The notes: generated by a model from the sequence alone, not told the origin. 64,000 nucleotides of DNA from Actinoplanes italicus (GCF_003001815.1 NZ_PVMZ01000011.1:186001-250000); one strand, 5' to 3'. Counted from the first letter of the stretch, positions 1 to 8,982 are shown. Numbers and translations are program-made.

Positions 1-11
1 GATACGCAGGA

Positions 12-758
12 TCACAGCTGCTCCCCCAGGTACGCCTCCTGCACGAACGCGTCGGCCATCACCGCGCCCGGTGTGTCACACGCGAGCAGTGCGCCGTGGT
101 GCAGGACGGCGACCCGGTCGGCCACGTCCAGCACCACGTCCATGTGGTGTTCCACCATGAGCACGCTGCGTCCGCCGGCGGCGGTCAGGCCGCGGATCAC
201 CGACACGAGCGCCGGCACCTCCTCGGCGCTGACCCCGGCCATCGGCTCGTCGAGCAGCAGCACGCGCGGTTCCCCGGCCAGCAGCAACGCGATCTCCAGC
301 TTCCGCTTCTCACCGTGCGCGAGCGAACCCGCCAGGCTCGCGGCGCGCTCGCTCAGCCGTACATCGGCAAGGATCTGATCGGCCCGGACCGCGATGTCGC
401 GATCGCGACGGCGACGCCACGCCCTGGTCGCGCCGCCCCGGCGGGCCTGCACCGCCAGGGCGACGTTCTCGGCGACGGTCAGCGAGCCGAAGACCGCCGA
501 GGTCTGGAAGGTACGGCCGAGGCCGAGCCGGGCGCGGCGGTGCGGGGCGAGCCCGGTGACGTCGGTGCCGTCCAGCAGGATCCGTCCCGCGCTGGGCCGG
601 CGCAGGCCGCTGATCAGGTTGAACAGCGAGGTCTTGCCGGCGCCGTTGGGGCCGATCAGGGCCATGAACTCGCCCGGTTCGAGGTGCAGCGTGACGTCGT
701 CGACGATCGGCACGGCACCGATCCGCCAGGTCACGCCGTCGACCGCGACGGTCGGCAT
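12..758 (-). CDS. livG: Branched-chain amino acid type ABC transporter, ATP-binding subunit
   Basis: This is the 248-residue ATPase of a LivGF/UrtDE-type importer and energises uptake through membrane subunits not seen here. Walker A is GPNGAGKT at residues 36-43. The family-typical signature LAHGEKRKLEIA, Walker B LLLDEPMAGVS and switch EHHMD follow, and the end VQEAYLGE is usual for LivG. I take the ATG at 758 rather than longer in-frame starts because homologues begin there and AAGGG lies upstream inside the end of the substrate-binding gene, 5 nt away. The gene stops near the window edge, so any livF, livH or livM would lie beyond it. The transported ligand cannot be read from the sequence; branched-chain amino acids, urea or amides are all possible. 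Confidence 0.88.
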   Translation of the reverse strand: MPTVAVDGVTWRIGAVPIVDDVTLHLEPGEFMALIGPNGAGKTSLFNLISGLRRPSAGRILLDGTDVTGLAPHRRARLGLGRTFQTSAVFGSLTVAENVALAVQARRGGATRAWRRRRDRDIAVRADQILADVRLSERAASLAGSLAHGEKRKLEIALLLAGEPRVLLLDEPMAGVSAEEVPALVSVIRGLTAAGGRSVLMVEHHMDVVLDVADRVAVLHHGALLACDTPGAVMADAFVQEAYLGEQL

Positions 759-763
759 GGTGC

Positions 764-1921
764 TCAACCCTTCATCGTCGCGGCCGGCGGGGTGGCGTCC
801 TCGGCGGTGACGGTGCCGGCCGCGCTGACCGCGTCGGCGCCGGTGAGTTTCGCCTGGAACATCGGCTGCAGCAGGGCGTGGTCCTCGGGCCTGATGGTGA
901 GCTTGCCCTTGACCGAGTCGAAGCTGTGTCCCTCGAGCGCGGCGACCATCTTGTCGACGTCGTCGGGGCTGGTCTGCAGCGCGTGCACGATCATCTGCGC
1001 GGCAGCGAACCCGTCGGGGTGGAACAGGTCGGTCTTGCCGCTCGGCACCCCGGCCTTCAGCGCCTGGTAGGCGGCGTTGTCGGCGGCCCCGTCGAAGTAG
1101 TGGGCGAGCAGGTTGAGCTTGGTGCCGCCCGCGCCGAACCCGGCCCACGAGGCGCGGATGTCGAGGCCGGTGACGACCTTCGTCGAGGAGAGCACGCCCT
1201 GCTGGTCGAGGGCCTGCCACATCGCTCCGGCCGTGGTGCCGGCCCACGCCACGAACACCAGGTCGGGCGCCGCCGACTTGATCTGGCTGGCGAACGGGGT
1301 GAAATCGGTCGCGGTGGCCGGCACGGCGATGCTGGTGACGGTCGCTCCGGCGCCGCCGAGGACGGCGGTGACCGCGTCCACGTTCGACTTGCCGAACGCC
1401 GAGTCGGGGGCGAAGACCAGGACCTTCTTACCATCACCGAGGTACGACTTCGCGGTGAGCACATCCTGGTACGACTGCCGGCCGGACCGGAACGTGTACT
1501 TGTTGGCGCCGGTGATCGCGTCGGACGCGGCCGGCCCGGACACGAACAGCACCTTGTTCTCGGCGGCGAGCGGCGCGACCTGCAGGGCGACACCCGACGA
1601 GGTCGACCCGCCGAGCACCTTGTAGCCCTTGCCGATCAGATCCTTCGCGGCGGCGACCGCCTTGACCGGGTCACCGGCGTCGTCGGCGTACGTGACCTCG
1701 ACGGCCCGGTCGCCGATCTTGCCGCTGCCGCCGGTCGCGTACGACAGCCCGGCCTTGAAACCCTCCGCGTACTGGGCCCCGTACGTGGCCAGCGGGCCGG
1801 ACTGGGAGTAGACGATGCCGACGCGGATCGCGCCGTCGGTGGTGGCGGCCTGCGGGCTGCCGCAGGCGGACGTCAAAAGTGCGACCGCGGCGAGAGCGGC
1901 GGGAATACGCGAGTACTTCAT
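764..1921 (-). CDS. ABC transporter substrate-binding lipoprotein (LivK/Peripla_BP_6 type)
   Basis: A 385-residue ligand-binding lipoprotein, first gene of the transporter operon, with livG 5 nt downstream. The N-terminus has a short basic region, a hydrophobic stretch and the lipobox LTSAC, with Cys20 as the predicted lipidation site. The mature part starts IRVGIVYSQSGPLATYGAQ, the typical opening of type I periplasmic binding proteins of the LivJ/AmiC group. A much longer in-frame extension upstream was rejected because it would bury the signal peptide. The ligand is unknown. Confidence 0.88.
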   Translation of the reverse strand: MKYSRIPAALAAVALLTSACGSPQAATTDGAIRVGIVYSQSGPLATYGAQYAEGFKAGLSYATGGSGKIGDRAVEVTYADDAGDPVKAVAAAKDLIGKGYKVLGGSTSSGVALQVAPLAAENKVLFVSGPAASDAITGANKYTFRSGRQSYQDVLTAKSYLGDGKKVLVFAPDSAFGKSNVDAVTAVLGGAGATVTSIAVPATATDFTPFASQIKSAAPDLVFVAWAGTTAGAMWQALDQQGVLSSTKVVTGLDIRASWAGFGAGGTKLNLLAHYFDGAADNAAYQALKAGVPSGKTDLFHPDGFAAAQMIVHALQTSPDDVDKMVAALEGHSFDSVKGKLTIRPEDHALLQPMFQAKLTGADAVSAAGTVTAEDATPPAATMKG

Positions 1922-1987
1922 GCGGCCACACGCTAGAAACACTGTTGCAGCAAAACCACCGGCGTCGATCACATGGGATGCGATCCG

Positions 1988-2009
1988 GTTGTGTGGGCCG
2001 GACACATAC
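1988..2009. promoter_or_regulatory. Imperfect inverted repeat in the divergent livK/bdhA promoter region
   Basis: The 122-nt gap between the divergent genes holds TGTGT (1990-1994), a 7-nt spacer and ACACA (2002-2006), with partly matching GG and CC flanks. It could be an operator for either gene. No regulator gene is adjacent. Confidence 0.3.
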
Positions 2010-2043
2010 CAGCAGCGGGCGAGTGGCCCGTACGTTTCCGGCC

Positions 2044-2811
2044 ATGACGACGGCACAGGTGGTCGACCTGGATCTGACGGGCCGGACCGCGCTGGTGACG
2101 GGCGCCGGCAGCGGTATCGGGCGCGCATGCGCCGAACGGCTGGCCGCGGCCGGTGCCCACGTGGTGGTGGTGGACATCGACGAGCGGGCCGCGAAGGAGG
2201 TGGCCGACGCGACCGGCGGCCGCGCGATAGCCGCCGACCTGTCCGACCTCGACGCGGTGGACGCGTTGCCGTCCGAGGTGGACGTGCTGGTCAACAACGC
2301 GGGCCTGCAGGTGGTGGCGCCGCTGACCGAGTTCCCGGCGGACAAGTACACGCTCATCCAGAAGGTGATGGCCGAGGCGCCGTTCCGGCTCATCAGGCTG
2401 GTGCTTCCCCACATGTACGAACGGGGCTGGGGCCGGATCGTCAACATATCCTCGGTGCACGGGCTGGTCGCGTCGCCGTTCAAGGCGGCCTACGTGAGCG
2501 CCAAGCACGCCGTGCAGGGCCTGTCCAAGGTGACCGCCCTGGAGGGCGCGACCCACGGGGTCACGTCGAACTGCATCAACCCCGGTTTCGTACGGACACC
2601 GCTGGTCGACAAGCAGATCGCCGACCAGGCCGCGGTGCACGGCATCGCCGAGTCCGAGGTGATCTCCAAGATCCTGCTGGACCGGGCCGCGATCAAGGAA
2701 CTCGTCGAGCCGGCCGAGGTGGCCGAGCTGCTCGCCTACCTGTGCTCGCCACCGGCACGGCTGATCACCGGGGCCTCCCTGACCATCGACTGCGGATGGA
2801 CGGCACACTGA
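2044..2811 (+). CDS. bdhA: 3-hydroxybutyrate dehydrogenase (SDR family)
   Basis: A 255-residue classical short-chain dehydrogenase, predicted to interconvert (R)-3-hydroxybutyrate and acetoacetate with NAD. The cofactor motif is TGAGSGIG at residues 19-26 and NNAG at 84-87. The catalytic set is Ser136/137, Tyr150 and Lys154 in the stretch SSVHGLVASPF...YVSAK. That SSVHGLVASPFK block and the later INPGFVRTPLV are characteristic of 3-hydroxybutyrate dehydrogenases rather than generic SDRs. The ATG at 2044 gives the family length; longer in-frame starts only add non-conserved sequence. The next gene starts 1 nt after the stop, so a three-gene run with the hydrolase and nitroreductase is likely. 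Confidence 0.82.
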   Translation: MTTAQVVDLDLTGRTALVTGAGSGIGRACAERLAAAGAHVVVVDIDERAAKEVADATGGRAIAADLSDLDAVDALPSEVDVLVNNAGLQVVAPLTEFPADKYTLIQKVMAEAPFRLIRLVLPHMYERGWGRIVNISSVHGLVASPFKAAYVSAKHAVQGLSKVTALEGATHGVTSNCINPGFVRTPLVDKQIADQAAVHGIAESEVISKILLDRAAIKELVEPAEVAELLAYLCSPPARLITGASLTIDCGWTAH

Positions 2812-2812
2812 C

Positions 2813-3622
2813 GTGATGCTGGAGATCGACATCCCGGTGGCGGGTGGATCGCTGCGGGCGCTGAGCTGGCCCGGCGACGGTCCGGTCGTGATCGCGGCGC
2901 ACGGCATCACCGCGAACGCCCTGGCCTGGGCCGGCGTGGCGGCGGCGCTGCGCGGACGCGTACACCTCGTGGCACCTGATCTGCGCGGACGTGCCGGGAG
3001 CGCGCATCTGCCGGGCCCGTTCGGCATGGCCGCGCACGCCGGCGACATCCTCGCCGTCGCTCGACACTTCGCCACCGGAAGTCCGATTCTGGTCGGGCAC
3101 TCGATGGGTGCCTTCGTGGTCGCCGCCACGGCCGCCAGGCACCCCGGCCAGGTCGGGCCGGTACTGATGGTCGACGGCGGTGTGGCGCTTCCGGTACCGC
3201 CCGGCTTCGACGTCGACGCGGTGCTGCACGCGGTGATCGGACCCGCGATGGCACGGCTGTCGATGACGTTCGACTCCGCCGGGGAGTACATCGCCTACTT
3301 CCGGAAGAACCCGGCGCTCGACCGTTATTGGTCACCCATGCTGGAGGCCTACATTCTGCGCGACTTCACCGGCACGGGCTCGTCCTGCAACATCGACGCG
3401 ATCCGCGGCGACGCCACCGACATGCTGACCGACCCCCCTCCCGCGCTGTTTCCGCTGCTCTGGGCGCCGCGCGGCCTGATGGACGAGGAGCCCGGCCTCT
3501 ACCGTGCCGAACAGCTCACCGGCGTCGACGCCGAACTGGTCCCCGACGTGAACCACTACACGATCCTGGACGGGACGGGAGCCGCCCGGGTCGCCGAACG
3601 GATCGTTAGTCTCGCTTCATGA
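2813..3622 (+). CDS. Alpha/beta hydrolase
   Basis: A 269-residue soluble alpha/beta-hydrolase. It has the oxyanion-hole motif HGITANALAW near residue 30, the nucleophile elbow GHSMG at 95-99 (Ser97) and a late VNHYTI histidine motif near residue 249 that completes a Ser-Asp-His triad. A GTG at 2813 is directly followed by an ATG at 2816, so the start is ambiguous by one codon. It starts 1 nt after bdhA and overlaps the nitroreductase gene by 4 nt (ATGA). The substrate is unknown; an ester or lactone in the same catabolic route as bdhA is inference only. Confidence 0.8.
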   Translation: MMLEIDIPVAGGSLRALSWPGDGPVVIAAHGITANALAWAGVAAALRGRVHLVAPDLRGRAGSAHLPGPFGMAAHAGDILAVARHFATGSPILVGHSMGAFVVAATAARHPGQVGPVLMVDGGVALPVPPGFDVDAVLHAVIGPAMARLSMTFDSAGEYIAYFRKNPALDRYWSPMLEAYILRDFTGTGSSCNIDAIRGDATDMLTDPPPALFPLLWAPRGLMDEEPGLYRAEQLTGVDAELVPDVNHYTILDGTGAARVAERIVSLAS

Positions 3623-4248
3623 CCACCGAGCTCTCCCTGATGGAGGCGCTGCACTCCACGCCGGCGCGCCGCTACCTGTCCACCGAGCCGATCGCCGACG
3701 ACGTGATCCGCGACATCCTGGACGCCGCGATCCGGGGCCCGTCCGCCGGCAACGGCCAGTTCTGGGCCTGGATCGTGGTGCGCGACCCGGACACCAAGAA
3801 GCAGATCGCCGGCTGGTACCGCGAGGGCTGGGAGCGCCACTACGGCTCCCGCCGCGAGCAGATCCTCGGCGCGCCCGACGGCGGCCCGATGAGCAAGGCC
3901 AGCTTCCTGGCCGCCGACCACCTGGCCAACCACCTCGAAGAGGCTCCCGTCTGGATCTTCCCGGTCATGCTGGGCGCCGCGAAATCGACGAACCCGCGGC
4001 TCGGCTCGTCGATCTACGGCGCGGTCCAGCAGCTGATCCTCGCGGCGCGTGCGCACGGCCTCGGCGCCACCCTCACGACCCTGCACATCGGCCACGAGGA
4101 GGACGTCCGCAAGCTGCTCGGCCTGCCCGACGACGCCCTCACCATGGCGCTGATCCCACTCGGCCATCCGGCGAAGGGCCGCTGGTCCCAGCCGAAGCGC
4201 CGCCCCCTCGACGAGGTCGTCCACTTCGAGAAATTCACCACCGACTGA
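3619..4248 (+). CDS. Nitroreductase-family FMN oxidoreductase
   Basis: A 209-residue member of the NADH oxidase/nitroreductase superfamily, which uses FMN and NAD(P)H in a homodimer. The family opening STPARRYL followed by GPSAGNGQFWAWIVV matches the FMN phosphate-binding start of these enzymes, and the C-terminal LIPLGHPAKG is the usual nitroreductase ending. It overlaps the hydrolase stop by 4 nt, implying translational coupling. Substrate preference (nitroaromatics, flavins, quinones) cannot be deduced. Confidence 0.8.
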   Translation: MTTELSLMEALHSTPARRYLSTEPIADDVIRDILDAAIRGPSAGNGQFWAWIVVRDPDTKKQIAGWYREGWERHYGSRREQILGAPDGGPMSKASFLAADHLANHLEEAPVWIFPVMLGAAKSTNPRLGSSIYGAVQQLILAARAHGLGATLTTLHIGHEEDVRKLLGLPDDALTMALIPLGHPAKGRWSQPKRRPLDEVVHFEKFTTD

Positions 4249-4269
4249 TCCGGTACGGCGGAAGTGCGG

Positions 4270-5253
4270 TCACCAGAAATCCAGGCTGTAGTCGAGCCAG
4301 TCCGGGCTCTCGTGACCGCCGCCGCCCGCACAGCGTCCGCGGCGCCCGTCCTCGTGCCCGGCGTACCAGAGTCCCTGGCATTTCCGGCACTGCATCCAGC
4401 TGCGCTGCCGCTTGCGCACCTTGTCGGCCTTCGGTAGCACGTAGTCTCCACTGCCGTCCCTGACGTGCCCGCTGCCGGCCGGGCAGCTGCCGGAGTCGAC
4501 GCCGTTGTACCAGAGCCCGTCACACCGGTGGCACCAGCGCCAGGCCCTCTGGCCGACCGCCTTCGGGCCGTAGGTCAGCCCGTAGTTCCCGCTGCCGTGG
4601 CGGACGTGCGCACCGCCGGCCGGGCACTTCCCGCCGTCTCCGCTCGGCGCCCACCAGAGGCCCTGACAGCGGTTGCACCACCGCCACCCGCGCTGCGTCG
4701 CGACGCCGGTGGTCCGCAGGCTCCACTGATCCAGCGTTTCGCCGCGCAGCACGCTCAGCATCAGTTCCTTGTTGGCCCGGTCGGTGACCTTGTTGCGGGA
4801 TTCGCTGAGGTGGATGTGCCACAGGTGCTTGTCGTTGTCCTTCGGAACGGCTTTGCGGTTGTGGCGGAAGTCCCAGCCGTCCGCGATCTGGTCCACGGTG
4901 TCGGCCTGGCCGTAGAACTCGCGCCAGCCGTCCAGCCGGGGATCGAACGGATCCTTCCCGGCGGCCAGCAGCCGCCGGGCGAATTTGGCGATGGTCTTGT
5001 AGTCCCTGCGCTGGGCGTCCGGGAACGTCCAGTCGTAGGCCGCCGCCTTGTCCGACGGGCCGCCCTTGTCCGGTGGCTCGACCACCGAGTAGTCGTCGGG
5101 CGGGAGTGCCTTCCGGGTGTTGTGGTAGCCCTCTTTCCGGTCGAAGATGCCGCCGTTGCGGCTTCCGGGCGAGCGAGCGAGCAGCTGTTCCATCAGCCAC
5201 CAGGAAGCATCGGTGATTTGTGCCGGACTCGGATTCTTCGCCATGGTGGACAT
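4270..5253 (-). CDS. Protein with three C-terminal Zn-ribbon-like CxxC repeats
   Basis: A 327-residue protein in two parts. Residues 1-190 form a globular domain with DYKTIAKFARRLL, a GWREFYGQAD segment and a HLWHIHLS motif whose HxH recalls M15/VanY-type metallopeptidases; this similarity is weak. From about residue 200 there are three tandem units of about 40 residues. Each has CxxC-(Q/D)GLW, then Cys, Gly-rich sequence and His; the first two continue with GSG(N/D)Y. The spacing suggests one Zn-ribbon per unit. Related repeats occur in actinobacterial and myxobacterial proteins of unknown role. No signal peptide is evident. Starts at 5253 and 5244 are both possible. Cell-wall or carbohydrate binding is conceivable but unproven. 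Confidence 0.72.
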   Translation of the reverse strand: MSTMAKNPSPAQITDASWWLMEQLLARSPGSRNGGIFDRKEGYHNTRKALPPDDYSVVEPPDKGGPSDKAAAYDWTFPDAQRRDYKTIAKFARRLLAAGKDPFDPRLDGWREFYGQADTVDQIADGWDFRHNRKAVPKDNDKHLWHIHLSESRNKVTDRANKELMLSVLRGETLDQWSLRTTGVATQRGWRWCNRCQGLWWAPSGDGGKCPAGGAHVRHGSGNYGLTYGPKAVGQRAWRWCHRCDGLWYNGVDSGSCPAGSGHVRDGSGDYVLPKADKVRKRQRSWMQCRKCQGLWYAGHEDGRRGRCAGGGGHESPDWLDYSLDFW

Positions 5254-5483
5254 CCCCGTGGATCGTGCCCCGCCGGTCGGAGCCGGATGTCTTCAGGCTG
5301 GACGGGGACACGAGATCGAAGCCATCAAATGTCGCCTTGCGGACCTGCCGAGTATTGACCGACTCCAGTCTAAGGCAGGGACCGGCGCCCGGTCACTCGG
5401 TCGATCGACCCCTGTCGAGCTGCGGAGACGCTGCCTAATGTGGCTCCTCGCCGGTTCGTGACGACCGACCCCGGGAGGTCCCG

Positions 5484-6704
5484 CTGTACGACAACCATCC
5501 GGCCCGCGCCCGCATTCGTGGCCTGGCCCGCAATCCGAGGATCCCCGCCGACCTGCTGGCCCGGCTGGCCGGCGAGTGGCCGGAGGAGGCCGTACGAGTC
5601 ATTCCCTATCGCAAGGAGTGGACCGGCGACCAGTTCACGGCGCTGGCCCGGCACTCCCTCACCGAGGTGCGGGCGGCGCTGGCCGAGGCGCTGTACATCA
5701 CCGCCGAACAGCGGGCGGTTCTCGTCGAGGACCCCGATCTGACGGTGCTGAGGGTCCTGGCCGAGGGGCCGGACTACTTCTTCGTCTGGTCGTTCAGGCC
5801 CGAGCCGACACCGCTGCCCGACTGGGCCTACGGGCGGCTGTACGACCGGTCGCCGAAACTTGCGCGCCAGCTGACGTTCAACCCGTTCGTGCCGGTGGAA
5901 CTGCAGCAACGCCTGGGTGTCGATACGTCGGCGGCCGACGAGAAGCCGCCGGTGAGCCGGGCGGAGGCCGAGGAGCAGGCCGCGAGCGACAACGAGTGGA
6001 CGCGGTCCTGCGCCGCCGCCGAACCGGCGCTGTCCGCCGCGACCGTGGCCCGGCTCGCGACCGACCCGTCCCCGCAGGTCAGGCTGGCCGTGTCGATGCG
6101 CCCCGAACTCAGCGAGGAGCAGCGCGCCGCCATCGAGTACCACGTCGGCCCCGAGGACCGCATCACGCCGGCCCGGTGGGCGGTCGAGACCCGGGATCCG
6201 GGCGAGCAGAACCGCTGCGCGCGCTCGGCCCACATCGGCCTGCGCCGCAGCGTGGCCTGCAACCGGGACCTGTCCGCCGATCTGGTCGCGCTGCTGGCCG
6301 GGGACGACGACCTCGCGGTCCGCCTCCTGCTCTGCGAACGTCACCTCGACGTTCCTCCGGACACGGTGATCAACACGTTTCTGGAGGCCACGACCATGAC
6401 CCGTGGCCGGCTCCTGCAGCATCCCAGCCTGCTGCGCGGCGGACTGGCCCGGCTCGCCGATCATCCGGATCCGCAGATCCGTGCCGTGGCGCTCCGGCAC
6501 CCGGACGCCACGCCGGAACTCGTCGAACGGCTCAGCCACGACCCGGAGTCGCTGGTACGTGACAGGACCGCCGAGGATCCGAGGTTGTCGCTCGACCGTC
6601 TGCTGGAACTCTTCGAGGACCCCGCGACCACCGGCATCGCCGCCGCCAATCCGAACCTGCCGCTCCCCCTGATGCACCGCATCCTGGACGACGCCACCGG
6701 CTAG
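5484..6704 (+). CDS. Leucine-rich repeat variant (LRV) protein, probable CTG start
   Basis: A 406-residue all-helical repeat protein of the LRV type. Many units resemble RNPRIPADLLARLA, ATDPSPQVRLAVSMRP and HPDATPELVERLSHDPESLVRD, spaced 20-30 residues apart, with no enzymatic domain. The conserved N-terminal unit lies upstream of the first ATG/GTG/TTG (GTG at 5667). The frame is open back to a TAA at 5436 with no ordinary start. A CTG at 5484 lies 5 nt after GGGAGG (5473-5478) and gives YDNHPARARIRGLARNP, a natural LRV start, so I place the start there. The stop codon lies inside a 12-bp inverted repeat (6701-6712). The role is unknown; LRV proteins usually mediate binding. Confidence 0.68.
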   Translation: MYDNHPARARIRGLARNPRIPADLLARLAGEWPEEAVRVIPYRKEWTGDQFTALARHSLTEVRAALAEALYITAEQRAVLVEDPDLTVLRVLAEGPDYFFVWSFRPEPTPLPDWAYGRLYDRSPKLARQLTFNPFVPVELQQRLGVDTSAADEKPPVSRAEAEEQAASDNEWTRSCAAAEPALSAATVARLATDPSPQVRLAVSMRPELSEEQRAAIEYHVGPEDRITPARWAVETRDPGEQNRCARSAHIGLRRSVACNRDLSADLVALLAGDDDLAVRLLLCERHLDVPPDTVINTFLEATTMTRGRLLQHPSLLRGGLARLADHPDPQIRAVALRHPDATPELVERLSHDPESLVRDRTAEDPRLSLDRLLELFEDPATTGIAAANPNLPLPLMHRILDDATG

Positions 6705-7122
6705 ACACCTTTCGCACTCGGGGTTCCCGGCCCGTCAGTCGCGTCCGTCTGAGCCGTGGTGGCGCTCGGTCGGCTGATGGCGGGCTTTACCGTCGTGGGC
6801 TCCGGGCTCGCGGGGTCGGTTACCGCCGCGACCCGGTGCTGGACGATCAACTACGGCCGTTTTCGGAGCCGGGCTCCGGGATATCGCTGCCTCCGGCCCG
6901 GTAAAGGGTTCGCCGCCCACGGCTGGGCGATCAGGCGGTCTGGGGAAGGGTTCACCGGCCACGGCTGGGCGATCAACAGCCCGGGGAAGGGTTCGCCGCC
7001 CATGGCTGGGCGATCAGGCGGTCGGGGGAAGGGTTCACCGGGCACGGCTGGGCGATCAGGTGGCCCGGGACAGGACTGTCCCCACCAGCCCCAAACAGAC
7101 CCTGACCGTAAAAGGTGTCTAG
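6701..7122. repeat. 422-bp intergenic element bounded by 12-bp inverted repeats, with a 42-bp tandem array
   Basis: CTAGACACCTTT at 6701-6712 is repeated exactly in inverse orientation at 7111-7122. The stop codons of the two convergent genes (TAG at 6702-6704 and at 7121-7119) lie inside these ends. The interior has four copies of a unit of about 42 bp whose core GGCTGGGCGATCA recurs at 6921, 6963, 7004 and 7046, and a GGGACAG-GA-CTGTCCC palindrome near 7068-7083. Open frames inside are repeat-derived and not convincing genes. The layout resembles a small non-autonomous insertion, but no target duplication is clear. Confidence 0.55.
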
Positions 7123-8909
7123 TGCCCAATACTGGCCAGGGCCGCGTACCGGCCCTCGGCCCGTAGCAGGGCGTCGTGCGTGCCGGACTCGAGGATGCGG
7201 CCGTGATCGATCACCGCGATCTGGTCGGCGTCGCGGACCGTCGACAGGCGGTGTGCGATGGTCACCGTGGTCCGGCCGCGCGACAGCTCGTCGAAGGCGC
7301 GCTGCACCGCGCGCTCGGTCTCGTTGTCCAGCGCGCTGGTCGCCTCGTCCAGCACCAGGATTCGCGGGTCGCGCAGCAGGGTGCGGGCGATGGCGATGCG
7401 CTGCTTCTCACCGCCGGAGAAGCGGTGGCCGCGCGAGCCGACCATGGTGTCGTAGCCGTCGGGCAGCGCCGAGATCAGGTCGTGGATCTGGGCGGCGCGG
7501 GCGGCCCGCTCGATGTCGGCGTCGGTGGCGTCCGGTTTCGCATACCGCAGGTTCTCGCGGATCGTGGTGTGCAGCAGGTAGGTCTCCTGGCTGACGACGC
7601 CGACGATGCCGGCCAGGTCGTCGAGGGCCAGGTCGCGCAGGTCGACGCCGTCGATCGTCACGCGGCCCGAGGACGGGTCGTGCAGGCGGGCGATCAGGCC
7701 GGCGATGGTGCTCTTGCCGGAGCCGGTCTCGCCGACGAGCGCGAGTGACGTTCCCGCCGGGACGTCCAGACTCACACCGGCCAGGGCGGCCGTCGTGCTT
7801 CCCCCGTACACGAAGGTGATGTCCTCGAATTTCAGATGCCCCCGCACGGAGTCGAGCCGGACCGGTGTCGCGGGTTCGCCGATCTCGATCGGCAGGTCGA
7901 GGTACTCGAAGATGCGGTGGAACAGTGCGAGCGACGCGGTGAGCGTGACGCCGACGTCGAGCAGGCTCATCAGCGGCCGGAACAGGCCCGCCTGCAGGCC
8001 GGTGAACGCCACCAGCGTGCCGATGCTCATCGCGCCGGCCGCGAACGGCAGGCCCGCGGCCAGGTAGATGGCGGCCGGGATGACCGCGAAGACGACGTTC
8101 ATGGTGGCCATGCGCCAGCGGCCGGCCAGCTCGGAGCGCAGCTCCAGGTCGATGAGGCGGGCCGAGGACTCGGTGAACCGGGCGGTCAGCGCGCCGCCGG
8201 CGCCCATGGTCTTGGCGAGCTGGACGCCGCTGATCGACAGGCCCTCGTCGATGATCACGTTGAGGTCGGCGAGCTCGCGCTGCCGCTGCGCGGTGATGGC
8301 CTGGCGCATCCGGGCGACCCGCCGCGTCCAGTAGATCGCCGGGGGCAGCGCGACCAGCGACACGAGCGTCAGCTGCCAGGACAGCGCGGTCATCGCGACG
8401 AGCGTGGCGACGACGGTGGTCAGGTTGGCGGCGAGGGACGTGGCGGTCGAGGTGACGACCTGCTGCATGCCGCCGATGTCGTTGGTGATGCGCGACTGCA
8501 CCTCGCCGGTGCGGGTACGGGTGAAGAACCCGACGGACTGCCGCTGCAGGTGCGCGAACACCCTCGTGCGGAGCCTGTGCATGACGCGCTGGCCGACCGT
8601 GGTGGAGATCCAGGTCTGCACGACGCCGAGCGCGGAGGTGGCCGCCGCGATGCCGACCATGCCGGCGACCAGGAGGATCAGGAGCCGCAGGTCGGACTGC
8701 GGAAGTGCGACGTCGATGATCTCGCGCAGCAGGAACGGCGAGCCCATCGAGATGACGGACGAGAGGACTATGACGGCCACGACGACGGCGAGTCGCCGCC
8801 GGTGTCCGACGAACAGCGCGCCGATCCGGCGCAGCGGGACGGCGCGGGCCTGCGCCTTCTCCGCGGGGGTCAGGGTGCGTGCCGCGCCGCGGCCTTTGCT
8901 TTCTGCCAA
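7119..8909 (-). CDS. ABC exporter, fused transmembrane and ATPase domains
   Basis: A 596-residue half-transporter of the MsbA/multidrug exporter class, expected to work as a dimer in the membrane. The transmembrane domain (about residues 30-330) carries the coupling-helix region FFTRTRTGEVQSRITND. The ATPase domain has Walker A GETGSGKS, Q-loop VSQETYL, signature FSGGEKQRIAIAR, Walker B ILVLDEATSALD and switch histidine IAHRLSTV. All catalytic residues are intact. It is transcribed divergently from a MarR gene across an operator-like region, which suggests MarR-controlled efflux. The substrate is unknown; drug, lipid and peptide are all possible. Confidence 0.88.
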   Translation of the reverse strand: MAESKGRGAARTLTPAEKAQARAVPLRRIGALFVGHRRRLAVVVAVIVLSSVISMGSPFLLREIIDVALPQSDLRLLILLVAGMVGIAAATSALGVVQTWISTTVGQRVMHRLRTRVFAHLQRQSVGFFTRTRTGEVQSRITNDIGGMQQVVTSTATSLAANLTTVVATLVAMTALSWQLTLVSLVALPPAIYWTRRVARMRQAITAQRQRELADLNVIIDEGLSISGVQLAKTMGAGGALTARFTESSARLIDLELRSELAGRWRMATMNVVFAVIPAAIYLAAGLPFAAGAMSIGTLVAFTGLQAGLFRPLMSLLDVGVTLTASLALFHRIFEYLDLPIEIGEPATPVRLDSVRGHLKFEDITFVYGGSTTAALAGVSLDVPAGTSLALVGETGSGKSTIAGLIARLHDPSSGRVTIDGVDLRDLALDDLAGIVGVVSQETYLLHTTIRENLRYAKPDATDADIERAARAAQIHDLISALPDGYDTMVGSRGHRFSGGEKQRIAIARTLLRDPRILVLDEATSALDNETERAVQRAFDELSRGRTTVTIAHRLSTVRDADQIAVIDHGRILESGTHDALLRAEGRYAALASIGH

Positions 8910-8982
8910 GAGCGATCCTTGTCTGTACGGCTACGCGCTCGCGTGTCTCGTCGGTGCGATCCACGGGCGCCCGGGATAAAGC

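Noticed and set aside
6756..7166. 136-residue plus-strand frame inside the 422-bp element
   Set aside because: Most of it translates the 42-bp tandem repeat and changes motif with each period; no Shine-Dalgarno or homologous domain.
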